Part shown: one piece after another, positions 18,246 through 28,297 of the stretch
Position numbering within the stretch: position 1 is the first letter of the stretch
How the letters are laid out: every line of letters starts with the position of its first letter
Made by a program: the position numbers and the translations under genes
From: Paracoccus sp. MC1862
GTDB lineage: Bacteria > Pseudomonadota > Alphaproteobacteria > Rhodobacterales > Rhodobacteraceae
Reading direction: 5' to 3'
Length of the DNA stretch: 64,000 bases
Assembly: GCF_016617715.1 (NCBI RefSeq)
Contig: NZ_CP067225.1
Span: 2,216,001 to 2,280,000, forward strand
The notes under the pieces: model-generated
Told to the model about the DNA's origin: nothing
Databases searched by the model: none
What the model saw: the letters and a program-made list of their open reading frames with translations, nothing else

Positions 18246-18278
18246 TTGCAAGCGCGGCTTCAGGGGGTTCGCTTGCAA
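18246..18278. repeat. Inverted repeat TTGCAAGCG/CGCTTGCAA
   Basis: A perfect 9-base inverted repeat (TTGCAAGCG at 18246-18254 and CGCTTGCAA at 18270-18278) with a 15-base spacer. It could be a stem-loop in the leader of the lactate operon or a protein-binding site. No U-tract follows, so it is not a classic terminator. Confidence 0.35.
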
Positions 18279-18691
18279 AGAAGCCCTGAGGCTGGCCGCG
18301 CACGGCCCCCGACCGCACTGCCCGCTCCGTTGAGCAGGAGGGATCGCCGCCTCTGCGTTTCATGGTTGAGCAAAGGGCAGATCAAGAGGACAGACTATCA
18401 CGAAATCGTTTGCGCGCGGAAAGGCTCCGCGTAGGCTCAGGTCATGTCTCGGCAAAAGGACGGCGCAGAATGACCACGACCGTCACTGCCCCGGCGGCCC
18501 CGCCACCTGGCGGGGGCCTTTGGGAAGCCGCCACCGCTGCGCCTCCGCACGGCAGGCCCTGTCCCCTCCTGCGCCATCCCCTGCATCCGCCTGACAATCC
18601 TTCAGCCACGGGAAACATGATGGAGGACCGGACTTCTGACCCCAAAGCCGCCCGGGTCGGCGCGGTCGAAACCCCGTCCGGGGCCGGGGGC

Positions 18692-19000
18692 CGCAGGATC
18701 GGCAGGGGCGTGCTCCCCCTGGCCGCCTTGGGCCGCTCGACGTCGCCGGGCCGGTCGGAAGGGATCGCCAGGGTCATCTTCGACGAAGCCGATGACCGGG
18801 CGATCGGCGCCTCGATGGTGGGGCCGAGCGCGGGCGACCTGATCGCCGCGGCGGCGCGAGCGATCGGGACCGGCGCGGACGCGGCGAAGCCGGGCTGCAG
18901 CATCCACCCCCGCTCGCCGCCGGGCGAGACGGTCAACCCCGCCGCCGGAACGTCCGGGGACGCGGCCGCCGACCTGAACCTGCCGAAGCGACGGTCGTGA
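18692..19000 (+). pseudogene. Relic of dihydrolipoyl dehydrogenase (C-terminal part)
   Basis: About 102 residues resemble the dimerisation domain of an E3 dihydrolipoyl dehydrogenase in order: RRIGRGVLPLAALGRSTS, then EGIARVIFDEADDRAIGASM, then VGPSAGDLIAAAARAIGTGA, then the catalytic-dyad region as IHPRSPPGE (normally HPHPTLSE), and DLNLPKRRS at the end. The N-terminal FAD and NAD domains are absent and many conserved positions are changed, so this is a decayed fragment. It ends 52 bases before lctP. Confidence 0.7.
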
Positions 19001-19052
19001 CCCGCCGCGCCCATCAGCCCCCTACCCTCAACCCCAAGCGAAGGAACGCTTC

Positions 19053-20744
<1,692 letters not shown>

Positions 20745-20799
20745 CAGCCAAGGGTCCGGCGGTGCGCTGCCGGACCCCCCAGCCATTGGGGAGAGCGCC

Positions 20800-21633
20800 A
20801 TGACCACGACGAAGCAGCGACCGCCGGCGCGGACAGGCCCGGCGGACAGGGGCACCGCCCCCATGCCGGCAAGGCCCGGGGGCCCGCGCGTCGGCCTGTT
20901 CGTGACCTGCCTTGTCGATGCCATCCGGCCGGGGATCGGCTTTGCGGCCATCCAGCTGCTGGAGGAAGCGGGCTGCCGGGTCGAGGTGCCGCAGGCCCAG
21001 ACCTGCTGCGGCCAGCCGGCGCTGAACAGCGGCGACGACAGGAATGCGGCGGACCTGGCGCGGCGGACCATCGCCGCCTTCGAGGGTCATGACTACATCG
21101 TGCTGCCCTCGGGGTCCTGCGCCGGGACGATGGTGCACGCCTATCCCGAACTGCTGGCGGGCGACCCGGAATGGGCGGCCCGCGCCCGCGACTTTGCCGG
21201 GAAGACCCACGAGATCACCAGCTTCCTGGTCGATGTCATGCGCTACCGCCCCGAAGGCCGCCGCCTTGACGCGACGGCCACCTATCACGACAGCTGCGCG
21301 GGCCTGCGCGAGTTGGGCATCGCCGCGCAGCCGCGCGCGCTTCTCGCCTCGGTCGAGGGGCTTGAAATGCGGGGGCTTGAGGGCAACGACATCTGCTGCG
21401 GCTTCGGCGGCACCTTCTGCGTGAAATATTCCTCCATCTCGAACGCCATCGTCACCGAAAAAGCCGAGGCGATCGAGCGCACCGGGGCCGACCTGCTGCT
21501 TTCGGGCGACCTGGGCTGCCTGATGAACATGGCGGGCAAGCTGCACCGGCGCGGCGCGAAGACCCGCTGCTTCCACACCATCGAGGTTGTTGCGGGCCGC
21601 GCCGACGGTCCCGCCATTGGCGAGGAGGGTTGA
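20800..21633 (+). CDS. lutA: Lactate utilisation protein LutA (LldE)
   Basis: A 277-residue CCG-domain protein, a subunit of the LutABC Fe-S enzyme that oxidises L-lactate to pyruvate. Two CCG motifs of the heterodisulfide-reductase type are visible: TCCGQPALNSGD in the first half and ICCGFGGTFCVK in the second. They are expected to bind Fe-S or related clusters. The ATG at 20800 follows GGGGAGA; upstream codons in this frame overlap lctP and are not part of the gene. It ends 2 bases before lutB. Confidence 0.93.
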   Translation: MTTTKQRPPARTGPADRGTAPMPARPGGPRVGLFVTCLVDAIRPGIGFAAIQLLEEAGCRVEVPQAQTCCGQPALNSGDDRNAADLARRTIAAFEGHDYIVLPSGSCAGTMVHAYPELLAGDPEWAARARDFAGKTHEITSFLVDVMRYRPEGRRLDATATYHDSCAGLRELGIAAQPRALLASVEGLEMRGLEGNDICCGFGGTFCVKYSSISNAIVTEKAEAIERTGADLLLSGDLGCLMNMAGKLHRRGAKTRCFHTIEVVAGRADGPAIGEEG

Positions 21634-21635
21634 CC

Positions 21636-23057
21636 ATGAACGCAGCGCAGGCAGGCTTCAAGGAACGCGTGAACGCCGAGCTGGAGAACGCCGCACTGAA
21701 GATCGCCATCGACCGCACCACCGGCAACGCCGTGCGCAAGCGCGCCGCCGCCGTCGCGGCTTTCCCCGAATTCGAGGCCGCCCGCGCCCGCGGCAAGGAG
21801 ATCAAGGACCACGTCATCGCCCATCTCGACCATTACCTCGAGGTGTTCGAGCGCAACGCCACCGCCGCCGGGGCGAAGGTCCATTGGGCCGCCGACGACG
21901 CCGAGGCCCGCGCCATCGTCACCCGCATCTGCCTTGAGGCGAACGCGAAGCTCGTCACCCGCGCGAAATCCATGCTGGGCGAGGAGATCGGCCTGCCCCA
22001 CGCGCTGGCCGACGCCGGGATCGAACGGGTCGAGACGGATCTGGCCGAGCACATCATTCAGCTTGCCGGAGAGCGGCCCTCGCATATCGTCTGGCCCGCG
22101 ATGCACCGTACCCGCGAGCAGGTGGCTTTGCTCTTCAAGGAAGCCCATCATCCGCCGCCCGCCGCCGACGATCCCGGCACCATGGTGCAAAGCGCGCGGC
22201 GCGAGCTGCGGGCCAAGTTCCTGGGCGCCGACATCGGGATCTCGGGGGCGAACTTCCTGGTCGCGGACACCGGCGCCACCTGCACCGTCACCAACGAGGG
22301 CAACGCCGAACTGACCACCACGCCGCCGCGTATCCATATCGTGACGGCGGGGATCGAGAAGCTGGTGCCGTCCACCGCCCACGCCTTCGCGCTGCTGCGG
22401 CTTCTGGTCCGGTCGGCCACGGGCGGCGAGATGACGCAATACACCACCTTTCACTGCGGCCCGAAGCGTCCCGGCGACGCCGACGGTCCCAAGGAGATGC
22501 ACATCGTCCTGGTGGACAACGGCCGCACGCGGATGCTGGGGGACGAGTTCCGTTCCATGCTGCGCTGCATCCGCTGCGGCGCCTGCATGAACCATTGTGT
22601 GGTCTATCGCCAGATCGGCGGCCACGCCTATGGCGGGACCTATCCCGGACCCATGGGCGCGGTGCTGACGCCGGTGCTGGACGGGCTGGCGCAATCCCGC
22701 GACCTGCCCCATGCCTGCACCATGAACGGCCGCTGCGCCGAGGTCTGCCCGGTCGAGATCCCGCTGCCCACGCTGCTGCGGGCCTGGCGCACCCGAAGCT
22801 GGCGCGAGCGGCTGGAGCCCCGGACGGTCCGCGCGGCCCTCGGCCTCTGGGCGATGGCAGCGCGGCGGCCGGCGCTTTACCGCCTGGGCAGCCGCATCGG
22901 CGTGCGGGCGCTTCGGCTGTTGGGGCGCCGCGGCTGGATCGCCAGCCTGCCGCTGGCCGGCGGCTGGACCGCCTACCGCGACCTGCCGCGCCCTTCGGGG
23001 CGGACCTTCATGGAACAGTACCGCGCCGAACAGGCCCGGAAGGAAGGCCGCAGATGA
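21636..23057 (+). CDS. lutB: Lactate utilisation Fe-S protein LutB (LldF)
   Basis: A 473-residue iron-sulfur protein and the central subunit of the LutABC lactate oxidase. The N-terminal two thirds is the LUD domain (SGANFLVADTGATCTVTNEG is typical). It is followed by two ferredoxin-type cluster motifs: CIRCGACMNHCVVY and CTMNGRCAEVCPVEIPLP. The ATG at 21636 follows GAGGAGGG; a TTG six bases earlier is not preferred. It overlaps lutC by 4 bases. Confidence 0.95.
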   Translation: MNAAQAGFKERVNAELENAALKIAIDRTTGNAVRKRAAAVAAFPEFEAARARGKEIKDHVIAHLDHYLEVFERNATAAGAKVHWAADDAEARAIVTRICLEANAKLVTRAKSMLGEEIGLPHALADAGIERVETDLAEHIIQLAGERPSHIVWPAMHRTREQVALLFKEAHHPPPAADDPGTMVQSARRELRAKFLGADIGISGANFLVADTGATCTVTNEGNAELTTTPPRIHIVTAGIEKLVPSTAHAFALLRLLVRSATGGEMTQYTTFHCGPKRPGDADGPKEMHIVLVDNGRTRMLGDEFRSMLRCIRCGACMNHCVVYRQIGGHAYGGTYPGPMGAVLTPVLDGLAQSRDLPHACTMNGRCAEVCPVEIPLPTLLRAWRTRSWRERLEPRTVRAALGLWAMAARRPALYRLGSRIGVRALRLLGRRGWIASLPLAGGWTAYRDLPRPSGRTFMEQYRAEQARKEGRR

Positions 23058-23695
23058 CCGCCCGCGACCGCATCCTTGCCGCCATCCGCGCCGCCCGCCC
23101 GGCGCCCCTGCCCCCCGCCGAGGCCATCGCCGCCGAGGCCGCCGTCCTGCTGGAGGCGCCCGAGAGCGTCCGCCCCCGGCCTGCCGAACCGGTGCTGGCG
23201 GCCGAGTTCGTGCGGAAGGCCTCGGCCCTCGGCACGAGTTTCGACCATCTGCCCGACAGGGCGGCGATCCCGCTGGCGGTCCGCCGCTATCTGGACGGGC
23301 ATGGCCTGCCGCCGGCGCTGGCGCTGCAGCCGGTCCCGGCGCTCGCCGCGCTCGACTGGACGGGCGTCGATGCCCATGACGCCGTCGCGCCGGATCAGGC
23401 GGCAGCCCTGGGGCTTGCCCTCTGGGGCATTGCCGAAACCGGGTCGCTGGTCATCCATTCCGGGGCGGAGGCGCCGGTCCTGCTGTCCTTCCTGCCCTTG
23501 CACCACATCGTCGTGCTCGAGGAACGCAGCCTGCTGCCCCATCTCGAAGACTATGCGACGCGCATGGCGGGGCAGCCGCAGCCCCGCAACGCCATCCTCA
23601 TCACCGGCCCCAGCGGCACAACCGACATCGAGGGCAGCTATGTCCGGGGGGCGCACGGCCCCGGATTCCTGCATGTCCTCATGATCGGCGGCTGA
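23054..23695 (+). CDS. lutC: Lactate utilisation protein LutC (LldG)
   Basis: A 213-residue LUD-domain protein, the third subunit of LutABC. The C-terminal half shows ALWGIAETGSLVIHSGAEAP, LHHIVVLEERSLLPHLEDY and the terminal GPSGTTDIEGSYVRGAHGP, all conserved in LutC. The ATG overlaps the lutB stop (ATGA), so it is translationally coupled. Length is in the family range. Confidence 0.94.
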   Translation: MTARDRILAAIRAARPAPLPPAEAIAAEAAVLLEAPESVRPRPAEPVLAAEFVRKASALGTSFDHLPDRAAIPLAVRRYLDGHGLPPALALQPVPALAALDWTGVDAHDAVAPDQAAALGLALWGIAETGSLVIHSGAEAPVLLSFLPLHHIVVLEERSLLPHLEDYATRMAGQPQPRNAILITGPSGTTDIEGSYVRGAHGPGFLHVLMIGG

Positions 23696-23779
23696 GGCCG
23701 GCACCGCCTTTCATCTGCATCCCGGCCCCCTTGCGTCCGGGCTGCCCTGTCATCGCCGATCCGACCGGAGGTCACGATC

Positions 23780-25489
23780 ATGACGCAGCGTTCCCCGACA
23801 GACTTCAGGCCAGACCCCCCTTCCCTCGAACCCGGCCCGGCCTTCCTCGACGCGCTGCGCGCGGTCGTGGGGCCGCGCCACGTCCTGACCCGGCCGCAGG
23901 ATACCGAGCGCTTCCGCATGGGATACCGCTCTGGCGGCGGCGAGGCCGAGGCGGTGGTCCGCCCCGGCACGCTGCTGGAACTGTGGCAGGTGCTGCAGCT
24001 TTGCGTGAAGGCGGGACGGATCGTGATCGCGCAGGCGGCCAACACCGGACTGACCGAGGGCTCGACGCCCAAGGGCACCTATGACCGGCCCGTGGTCATC
24101 GTGAACACGCTGCGGCTGTCGCGGATCGACACGATCCTCGACGGCGCGCAGGTCGTCTGCCACGCGGGGGCGACGCTTTACGACCTTGAACGCAGGCTCG
24201 ATCCCCTGGGGCGCGATCCCCATTCGGTGATCGGATCAAGCTGCATCGGCGCCTCGGTCGTGGGCGGGGTCTGCAACAACTCGGGTGGCGCGCTGGTGCG
24301 GCGCGGACCGGCCTACACGGAACTGGCGCTGTTCGCCCGGCTGGAGGCGGACGGCACGCTGCGGCTGATCAACAACCTCGGGCTGCGGCTCGGCAACGAT
24401 CCCGAGGCAATCCTGCGCCGCCTGGATGCGGGCGAGATCCGGCCCGGGGACGTGGACCCTCGGGCGGGCGCGGCATCCGATCACGGTTATGCCGAACGCA
24501 TCCGCGACGTGGATGCAGAAACGCCCGGCCGCTTCAACGCCGATCCGGGGCGACTCTACGAGGCCTCGGGCTGCGCCGGGCGGCTGGCCGTCTTCGCGGT
24601 GCGGCTGGACAGCTTCCCGCGCCCTGCCGCGGCCGAGGTCCTTTATGTCGGCACCAACGACGCGGCGGCGCTTGCCACCCTGCGCCGGCGGCTGCTGACC
24701 GAACTCGACCCGCTGCCGATCGTGGGCGAGTATATCCACCGCGAGGCCTGGGACATGGCGGCCCGCTTCGGCCGGGACACGCGGCTCTTCATCGAGTGGT
24801 TCGGCACCGCCCGGATGCCGGTGATGTTCGCGCTGAAGGGCTGGGCGGATGCGCGCCTGCGGAAGATCCCCCTGACCTCGGACCTCAGCGACCGCTTGCT
24901 TCAGTTCGCGGGCCAGCTTGCGCCGGGCCGCCTGCCCCGCCGGATGCGCGACTTCCGCAACCGTTTCGAGCATCACCTGATCCTCAGGGTGGAAGCCCCG
25001 TCCGACCGGGCCGAGCGCATCCTGACCGAAACAGTGGGGACAGACGGCTGGTTCCGCTGCACGCCCGCCGAAGGGTCAAAGGCGATGCTGCACCGCTTTG
25101 CGGTGGCAGGCGCCGCTGTCCGCTACGAGGCGATGAACCGCCGCCGCACCGGGGGACTGGTGGCGCTGGACGTGGCGCTGCGCCGCAACGACCGCGACTG
25201 GATCAAGCCGGTGCCGCCGGAATGGGCGGACAAGGTCGCGGCGACCCTCTCTTATGGCCACTTTCTGTGCCACGTCTTCCATCTGGACTATGTGCTGAAG
25301 AAGGGCGCCGATCCGACCGCCTTCAAGAAGGCCATGCTGGCGATGCTGGACGCCGAGGGGGCCGAATATCCTGCCGAGCATAACGTGGGGCATCTTTACC
25401 ACGCCAAGCCTCAGCTTGCCGCCTTCTACGAAGGCCTTGATCCGCTGGCGCGCTTCAACCCGGGGATCGGCGGCACGCGCCGCTCCTGA
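23780..25489 (+). CDS. dld: FAD-dependent D-lactate dehydrogenase Dld (quinone)
   Basis: A 569-residue peripheral membrane flavoprotein that oxidises D-lactate to pyruvate and reduces quinone. The N-terminal PCMH-type FAD domain is clear (VVRPGTLLELWQVLQLCVKA; AQAANTGLTEGSTPKG; GSSCIGASVVGGVCNNSGGA). The C-terminal membrane-binding domain includes LDPLPIVGEYIHREAWDMA and EYPAEHNVGHLYHAKPQL, as in E. coli Dld. It lies 84 bases after lutC, so the cluster can handle both lactate isomers. Confidence 0.95.
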   Translation: MTQRSPTDFRPDPPSLEPGPAFLDALRAVVGPRHVLTRPQDTERFRMGYRSGGGEAEAVVRPGTLLELWQVLQLCVKAGRIVIAQAANTGLTEGSTPKGTYDRPVVIVNTLRLSRIDTILDGAQVVCHAGATLYDLERRLDPLGRDPHSVIGSSCIGASVVGGVCNNSGGALVRRGPAYTELALFARLEADGTLRLINNLGLRLGNDPEAILRRLDAGEIRPGDVDPRAGAASDHGYAERIRDVDAETPGRFNADPGRLYEASGCAGRLAVFAVRLDSFPRPAAAEVLYVGTNDAAALATLRRRLLTELDPLPIVGEYIHREAWDMAARFGRDTRLFIEWFGTARMPVMFALKGWADARLRKIPLTSDLSDRLLQFAGQLAPGRLPRRMRDFRNRFEHHLILRVEAPSDRAERILTETVGTDGWFRCTPAEGSKAMLHRFAVAGAAVRYEAMNRRRTGGLVALDVALRRNDRDWIKPVPPEWADKVAATLSYGHFLCHVFHLDYVLKKGADPTAFKKAMLAMLDAEGAEYPAEHNVGHLYHAKPQLAAFYEGLDPLARFNPGIGGTRRS

Positions 25490-25997
25490 AGGCTGCCGCC
25501 GGTCCCGAAGGGCTCGCTCCGGTGCCCTCATGCCTTCGGCGGGACGGCTGTTCCGTCCGGTCTGTTCCCGCGCCGGCCTGCGGCGAGGCGGCAGCGACGA
25601 CCGGGCGCGGGCCTATCCGGCCGGCCGGGCGCATCGGGCCACCTGTCTGCGGCCCCGGCCTGTCCTGCCCCTCTACATCAACGCCTGCTGTCCCCGGGAT
25701 GCCGGTCGCCGCTGCCATCCGGCCCGGATCGGCGGACCGGAGCGAGGCGCGGCCCGGCATGTCACGCCTTCATGGCCGTGTCCCGACACGCGGGCTTCAT
25801 CATTGCCTTTCTTCCGGGTATCTGGCGGAGCAATGTTCTGAACCTGCCTGCAAGCTCAGGTCTCTGCCCATGGGCCTGCCGGCCCCCGCCCTGCATCGGC
25901 GGGCCTGGCAGGCTTGCATCAGCAAGGGATGCGGGGGTTCCGATCCGGCCTTGCGCGCTGCCGGATAGCGCGCCGATGCGGACTGAAGGAAATGCCG
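25490..25997. other. Intergenic region, no gene seen
   Basis: About 500 bases between dld and the EamA transporter. Open frames cross it, but their products are Arg/Pro/Gly-rich with no family resemblance. It probably holds the EamA promoter, but I cannot point to one. Confidence 0.45.
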
Positions 25998-26852
25998 ATG
26001 CAGACCCCTGCGCCCCTGACGGTTCTTGGTCTTGTCGCCCTTGCCACCACGGCGATCGTCTGCGGCGACACCGCCGGCAAGCTGCTGACCGAGGCGGGGG
26101 TGCAGCCGCTGTTCGTGGCCTGGTCGCGTTTCGCGCTCGCGGCCCTGCTGCTGGCTTGGGTGCTGGGTCTGCGGCCGTCCGGCTTGGGGCGCCTGCTGGA
26201 CTGGCGGCTGATCCTGCGGGCGGGTCTGATCGTCGGCGCCATCGCCTCGATCCTGACCGCGCTTCGGACCGAGCCCATCGCGAACGTCTTCGGCGCCTTC
26301 TTCATCGGCCCGATCGTGGCCTATGTGCTGTCGGCCCTGCTGCTGGGCGAGCGCGTGTCCTGGGCGCGCACGGTGATGCTGGCGCTGGGATTTGCCGGCG
26401 TGCTGCTGGTCGTCCGGCCCGGCGGCGAGATGGGGACCGGCATGATCTTCGCGGTGATGGCGGGCACGCTCTACGGCTCGTATCTTGCCGCGACGCGCTG
26501 GATGACCGCCTTCTATCCGCCGCCCTTCCTGCTGGGATCGCAACTGGTGATCGGGGCGGTGCTGCTGCTGCCTGCGGGCCTTGCCGACATTCCGGCAAGC
26601 GCCGACCTGCGGATCTGGGTGCTGGTGATCGTCAGTTCGCTCGCCTCTGCCTTCGGCAACTATCTGCTGGTGGTCGTGAACCGGACGACGCCGGCGACGG
26701 TCTCGGCGCCCCTCATCTATTTCCAGCTGATCGTCGCCACCGTGATCGGGTTCCTCGTCTTCGGCGACTGGCCGGAACCCCTGGCGCTGCTCGGCCTCGC
26801 CGTGATCTTCGCCTCGGGTGTCGGCGGCCTGGCGCTGGCGCCCAGGCGCTAG
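25998..26852 (+). CDS. EamA/DMT-family transporter
   Basis: A 284-residue inner-membrane protein with ten hydrophobic segments arranged as two EamA repeats. The first runs from about residue 7 to 130 (ALRTEPIANVFGAFFIGPIV near its end), the second from about 148 to 280 (VNRTTPATVSAPLIYFQLIV). Members export metabolites such as amino acids; the substrate cannot be told from sequence. The ATG at 25998 is preferred over one six bases earlier, because AAGGAA is then 8 bases upstream. Confidence 0.88.
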   Translation: MQTPAPLTVLGLVALATTAIVCGDTAGKLLTEAGVQPLFVAWSRFALAALLLAWVLGLRPSGLGRLLDWRLILRAGLIVGAIASILTALRTEPIANVFGAFFIGPIVAYVLSALLLGERVSWARTVMLALGFAGVLLVVRPGGEMGTGMIFAVMAGTLYGSYLAATRWMTAFYPPPFLLGSQLVIGAVLLLPAGLADIPASADLRIWVLVIVSSLASAFGNYLLVVVNRTTPATVSAPLIYFQLIVATVIGFLVFGDWPEPLALLGLAVIFASGVGGLALAPRR

Positions 26853-26992
26853 GGGCAGAGGGACATCAGGCCGGGGACCTTTTCGTTGTGCCCGGCGCTT
26901 CCGTGCAGTCGGTGGCCAGATCAGTTGCAGGCGAGCCAGCTTCGGCCAGTCCCGGCGCGAGAGGCGGGGGCGTCCCTGAAGGGCATCGCGCC

Positions 26993-27565
26993 TCAGTCCG
27001 GTGCCTTGATCCCGAGCCCGGCCGCCTTCTGCGCGTCGATTTCGCAGACCGCGGCCTTGGACAGCGCGGTGCCCTCGGTCGGGGCGGCGCTATCGTCCAG
27101 GGCCTTCTGGGGGTTCTCGGCCGCGCTGGCATCGGGCGAGGCGGCGGCGACGACCGGGGCCAAATCGCCGGTGCCTGCCGCCTCTGCACCGCTGCCTGCC
27201 GGGGCGGCGGCGGTCGACTCCGACCCGGCGCCGGCTGTGCCGGCATCCCCGGCGCTGGTCGCGTCTGTGGGGCCCACGCCCGAGGCCTTCTGGGTATCCT
27301 CGGGCGATGCCACCGGCGCGAGGTCGGTGGCATCGGCCGCAACCGAGGTCTCCGCCATGGTGGCGATCTGGGTGTCGAGCTGCTTCCACTGGTCGAGCAG
27401 CGTCTCGGCGCTGACCCCGCAGGCCTGCGCCGCGAGATCGACAGGCACCTCGACCACGGCGCCCTCGACGCTGACCCCCACCTTCTGGGGCGCGTCCTGG
27501 GCCCGGGCGGTCCCGGTCAGCAGCGGCAGGGCAAGACAGGCGGCGATGGTCAGGCGATATGACAT
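26993..27565 (-). CDS. Secreted low-complexity protein of unknown function
   Basis: A 190-residue protein with a clear signal peptide (MSYRLTIAACLALPLLTGTA, cleavage after ARA). A short conserved-looking N-terminal part follows (VPVDLAAQACGVSAETLLDQ), then an Ala/Gly/Ser/Asp-rich linker of about 100 residues, and a C-terminal AAVCEIDAQKAAG. Two Cys residues, one in each end region, could form a disulfide in the periplasm. AGGAGTTCC precedes the ATG. I do not recognise the family. Confidence 0.6.
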   Translation of the reverse strand: MSYRLTIAACLALPLLTGTARAQDAPQKVGVSVEGAVVEVPVDLAAQACGVSAETLLDQWKQLDTQIATMAETSVAADATDLAPVASPEDTQKASGVGPTDATSAGDAGTAGAGSESTAAAPAGSGAEAAGTGDLAPVVAAASPDASAAENPQKALDDSAAPTEGTALSKAAVCEIDAQKAAGLGIKAPD

Positions 27566-27726
27566 GGCTGGAACTCCTCCCGGATGGATCTGCGCGAGAC
27601 TGCAGGCAGGGGCGCGACGGGGCGATCCCTGCCCGCGGGCGGCGGGGCTGCAGGCGAGGGCGTCCCCGCCCCCGGCCTTCGTCCCGGGTTCCGCCCCTTG
27701 CGGGCGCGCAGCGGGACGGACGGCTG

Positions 27727-28221
27727 TCACAGGTTGTTCCCGAAGGCCGCCCGCAGCGCGTTCAGCGCCAGCGCATCCGGGCCGCCCTCGCAGGAGGTGC
27801 GCATTGCGATCAGCCTGCGGTCGCCGCCCTCGTCCGTGACGGAAGCCTCGGTGCCGTCGGGGGCAACCTTGCCGCTTTCGTTCTCTCCGGCGACGACCTC
27901 GGGCGCGCCGGTGCCGCCACCGGGGGCCGCCGGTTCCGCCGGGGCCTCGGTCCTGTCGGCGCCCGTCCGGTCCTCGACGACCCCGGCCGCGCCTTCCGCG
28001 GATGCGGCGGGGTCAGGCAGGGGGGCGTCGGGCAAGGGCTCGCCCGAGGCATGGGCCTGCATCGCCGCCCTGACGGTGGCCTGTCCCTCGGCATCGAGCG
28101 CCAGGAACTCGCGGCAGGTCATGGATTCAAGCCGCGCCACGACCTCAGGCGCGGCATCCTGCCCGAAGGACGGAGCCGCCGCGATGCAGGCGGCGGCGAT
28201 GGCCGGAAACGGGAACCTCAT
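27727..28221 (-). CDS. Secreted protein with HdeA-like N-terminal segment
   Basis: A 164-residue exported protein (signal peptide MRFPFPAIAAACIAAAPSFG). After cleavage, LESMTCREFLALDAEGQATV resembles the start of alphaproteobacterial HdeA/HdeB acid-stress chaperones. A low-complexity Ala/Pro/Gly/Glu insert follows, then a second Cys region (IAMRTSCEGGPDALALNAL), which would pair with the first Cys as in HdeA. The long insert is unusual for that small family, so the call is tentative. The gene is next to another secreted Cys-pair protein of the same build. Confidence 0.55.
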   Translation of the reverse strand: MRFPFPAIAAACIAAAPSFGQDAAPEVVARLESMTCREFLALDAEGQATVRAAMQAHASGEPLPDAPLPDPAASAEGAAGVVEDRTGADRTEAPAEPAAPGGGTGAPEVVAGENESGKVAPDGTEASVTDEGGDRRLIAMRTSCEGGPDALALNALRAAFGNNL

Positions 28222-28297
28222 CCTTGATCCTCCCTGATGCGCGCTTGGCAGGCCGTTGAAAGGCGAAAGAGCGGTCGCCCGCTCTGCGCCCCGTGCG

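Larger units (their letters stand above)
17924..18691. other. Regulatory region between the regulator and the lactate genes
   Basis: The first 230 bases are clearly AT-richer than the rest of the window (runs such as AATAATATTAACC near 17963 and AAAATTTTAACAACC near 18004). They probably carry the divergent promoters and operators. From about 18180 the sequence becomes GC-rich again with no convincing gene, up to the dihydrolipoyl dehydrogenase relic. Confidence 0.5.
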
